This document shows, one piece after another, positions 24,148-25,557 of a DNA stretch of 25,557 bases. How positions within the stretch are numbered: position 1 is the first letter of the stretch; the number at the start of each line of letters is the position of its first letter. The stretch spans positions 1-25,557 of the forward strand of contig CAYGZM010000049.1 of the NCBI GenBank assembly GCA_964354365.1, given 5' to 3'. The position numbers were made by a program, and so were the translations under genes. The notes beneath the pieces are model-generated. The model was not told the DNA's origin. It worked only from the letters and a program-made list of their open reading frames with translations, and ran no database searches. This DNA comes from CAYGZM01 sp964354365 (GTDB taxonomy: Bacteria; Planctomycetota; Phycisphaerae; Sedimentisphaerales; Anaerobacaceae).

Positions 24148-24321
24148 GTATATTCAGAGCAGGCTCCAAAACGCCCACGAAATGCTCAACCTGCGGAACA
24201 TTACGCCGTTTTGGCGCATCTGCTTATAGTGATGGTATATCTCTACAATAATCAAGGGGGCGCCAGGCCGACGCCCTTCTGCAGAACCTGTGGCCCCTCT
24301 GATGAGAAAGGACGCATTCCT

Positions 24322-25080
24322 ATGAAAAGGTCAGCATTTACACTCGTCGAGCTCCTCGTCGTAATCGCAATTATAGCCCTGCTAATGGCAATCCTGATGC
24401 CCGCCCTGAGTAAGGCCAGAGAACAGGCCAAGCGCATCCACTGCATCGCCAACACAAAGACCCTCTCCTTGGCCTGGTATTTGTACCAGGACGATAATGA
24501 CGGCAGAATAGTGGGCGGGGATACGCGAGCCGCAATTGACTGGGTCGCAACCCCAACCGGCCCTCTCCCCGAAGACAAAATGGATGCCGTCAGGAGGGGC
24601 AAGCTATTCTCCTACACTAACAAAACCCTTGAAGTCTATAGGTGCCCCGCCGATCTCAGAATAAAGGACCCCAGGCAATATGCCTACCGCAGCTTCTCCA
24701 TCCCCGGCGGGGCAAACGGTGAAGACTGGGGAGAGTACAACGAGGCCAAGAAATATACCGACTTGAGAAGCCCCGCCACCAGGTATATCTTCGTCGAGGA
24801 AATCGACCCTCGTGGAGACAACATAGGCTCCTGGCAAATGAACGTTAAGTCAAAAACCTGGACGGACCCGCTCGCAATGTGGCACAACAAGAAAAGCACC
24901 CTCGGCTTTGCCGATGGTCACGCCGAAATGCACACATGGGAAAACAAAAGCTTCATCGACTGGTGCAGTGTTGCATGGGATAATCCGCCAGGGTTCAGTT
25001 TCGGCATGACGCCACCTGCCTCCGAACGCCAGGATGTTGACTATATGGCCCAGGGATTCCCCTACAAGAGTCTCAAATAG
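24322..25080 (+). CDS. Prepilin-like protein with N-terminal methylation motif and H-X9-DG motif
   Basis: Predicted 252-aa pseudopilin-like protein. The N-terminal class III signal is short and basic (MKRSA) with the prepilin peptidase site before FTLVELLVVIAIIALLMAILMPAL, which forms the conserved hydrophobic helix; Glu+5 is present. The C-terminal half is a globular domain with the H-X9-DG signature at HNKKSTLGFADGHAE, a type abundant in planctomycetes and lentisphaerotes. It is probably processed by a prepilin peptidase and assembled in, or displayed on, a type II secretion or pilus-like system; no other components are in this window. ATG 24322 has GAAAGGA upstream; an in-frame 63-codon extension lacks a ribosome-binding site and is rejected. 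A long leader and own promoter precede it. Confidence 0.9.
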   Translation: MKRSAFTLVELLVVIAIIALLMAILMPALSKAREQAKRIHCIANTKTLSLAWYLYQDDNDGRIVGGDTRAAIDWVATPTGPLPEDKMDAVRRGKLFSYTNKTLEVYRCPADLRIKDPRQYAYRSFSIPGGANGEDWGEYNEAKKYTDLRSPATRYIFVEEIDPRGDNIGSWQMNVKSKTWTDPLAMWHNKKSTLGFADGHAEMHTWENKSFIDWCSVAWDNPPGFSFGMTPPASERQDVDYMAQGFPYKSLK

Positions 25081-25487
25081 CGCCGCCACAGGCAGAAGAA
25101 TCGCTGCAACCGGCCTCGCAGCATTGACTGATTTGCCGATAGTTCGCGCCTCAGCCGTGGGTGTTCCCCCTGTCACAGTCCACAACAAGTGGATATCCCA
25201 ACCCCACAAAATGCCAAACCCGCCGAATAGTCCTTTCAAAATCCCGCCCTTGAATCCAAAATGTATTTGGAGCGCCTAACGGCTTCGTGCCCTCAGTTTT
25301 TGCCATAGTGCGCCCCCGCCGGCGACCATCTTCGGCTTGCCAAAAAGGGAAAGCTGCATTTGGCCGGACGGATATGAAATCCGTCAACAAGAAATACTTG
25401 TACAGAGAGCGGGGCGGTGCTATATACTGTGCCAAACGCTTTGTCCGGCGTTTGGCTGCCGTGTAATACCCTAAGAATAATGGAGGC
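25081..25487. other. Intergenic region with hairpins and a possible promoter, no gene seen
   Basis: It contains a 7-bp stem GACGGAT/ATCCGTC (25367-25373 with 25379-25385), a 9-bp stem GCCAAACGC/GCGTTTGGC (25431-25439 with 25448-25456), and a possible promoter TTGTAC-17-TATATA (25398-25403 and 25421-25426) that could serve a gene beyond the window. I see no supported reading frame. Confidence 0.45.
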
Positions 25488-25513
25488 TTCTGCAAAATTG
25501 CAGGTTAGGCCTA
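25488..25513 (-). repeat. 26-bp dispersed repeat, copy 2
   Basis: Exact reverse complement of 5820-5845, about 19.6 kb away. Immediately after it lies a 14-bp perfect inverted repeat. Confidence 0.85.
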
Positions 25514-25517
25514 CTTA

Positions 25518-25552
25518 GAAAAGAAAAAATCGTTTGTTGATTTTTTCTTTTC
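25518..25552. terminator. A/T-rich perfect 14-bp hairpin
   Basis: GAAAAGAAAAAATC (25518-25531) and GATTTTTTCTTTTC (25539-25552) pair perfectly around a 7-nt loop. It has an A run then a T run, so it could act as a weak bidirectional terminator, or be part of a repeat unit with the adjacent 26-bp element. Confidence 0.4.
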
Positions 25553-25557
25553 AACGG

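Noticed and set aside
24133..24321. N-terminal extension of the prepilin-like protein
   Set aside because: It would put 63 residues before the prepilin peptidase site; the ATG at 24322 has a ribosome-binding site and gives a normal short leader peptide.
1..25557. tRNA, rRNA or CRISPR array
   Set aside because: No tRNA-like cloverleaf, rRNA segment or regularly spaced repeat-spacer pattern was seen; the only short-period repeats are the pair at 22452-22506 and the degenerate 10-mers.

Overview
The window (25,557 bp with one 100-N gap) looks like a scaffold from an uncultured, probably anaerobic planctomycete (Phycisphaerae / Sedimentisphaerales type). The evidence is indirect: a PEP-CTERM sorted protein with a PAPGA-type C-terminus, a prepilin-like protein with the H-X9-DG motif, a Tat-signalled DegT-family aminotransferase, exported FAD-dependent oxidoreductases, and dense dispersed intergenic repeats. 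No rRNA or protein phylogeny can be run here, so this assignment is an inference.

Left part (1-10.4 kb). A late acyltransferase (LpxL/HtrB type) gene on the minus strand diverges from a tightly packed plus-strand cassette. The cassette holds a very large exported double FAD-oxidoreductase with HEAT-like tail (split by an assembly gap whose two flanks are the same 55 bp), a PIG-L/LmbE deacetylase, a divergent NagB-like isomerase/deaminase, a PfkB-family kinase, a DUF4432 mutarotase-like protein and a MtlD-like polyol-phosphate dehydrogenase. Gaps are 2-52 bp. This reads as a catabolic operon for an N-acetylated or otherwise modified amino sugar, for which I know no described pathway with this gene set.

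Middle (10.4-16.3 kb). A clear sigma70-type promoter precedes sppA (signal peptide peptidase) and a GH5-like glycoside hydrolase 2 bp downstream. Next comes a Tat-exported DegT/DnrJ/EryC1 family PLP enzyme, then a DinJ/YafQ toxin-antitoxin pair with a good promoter and inverted repeats. A convergent PEP-CTERM/fibro-slime protein follows, with a perfect-consensus promoter and a long hairpin-rich leader.

Right part (16.3-25.6 kb). About 640 bp without a convincing gene is followed by divergent nnrE and surE, driven by back-to-back promoters whose -35 boxes form one palindrome. Then come a three-domain PEP-synthase/rifampin-phosphotransferase-like protein, the threonine catabolic pair tdh and kbl (separated by repeats), and a prepilin-like H-X9-DG protein. 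The kbl-prepilin spacer contains a hairpin repeat interrupted by a 106-bp MITE-like element. The last 480 bp holds hairpins and the second, inverted copy of a 26-bp repeat first seen inside the left operon.

Strand composition changes across the window: coding strands are G-rich on the left, while the plus strand is C-rich from about 17 kb on whichever strand is coding. This may mark a replichore boundary or a scaffold join.
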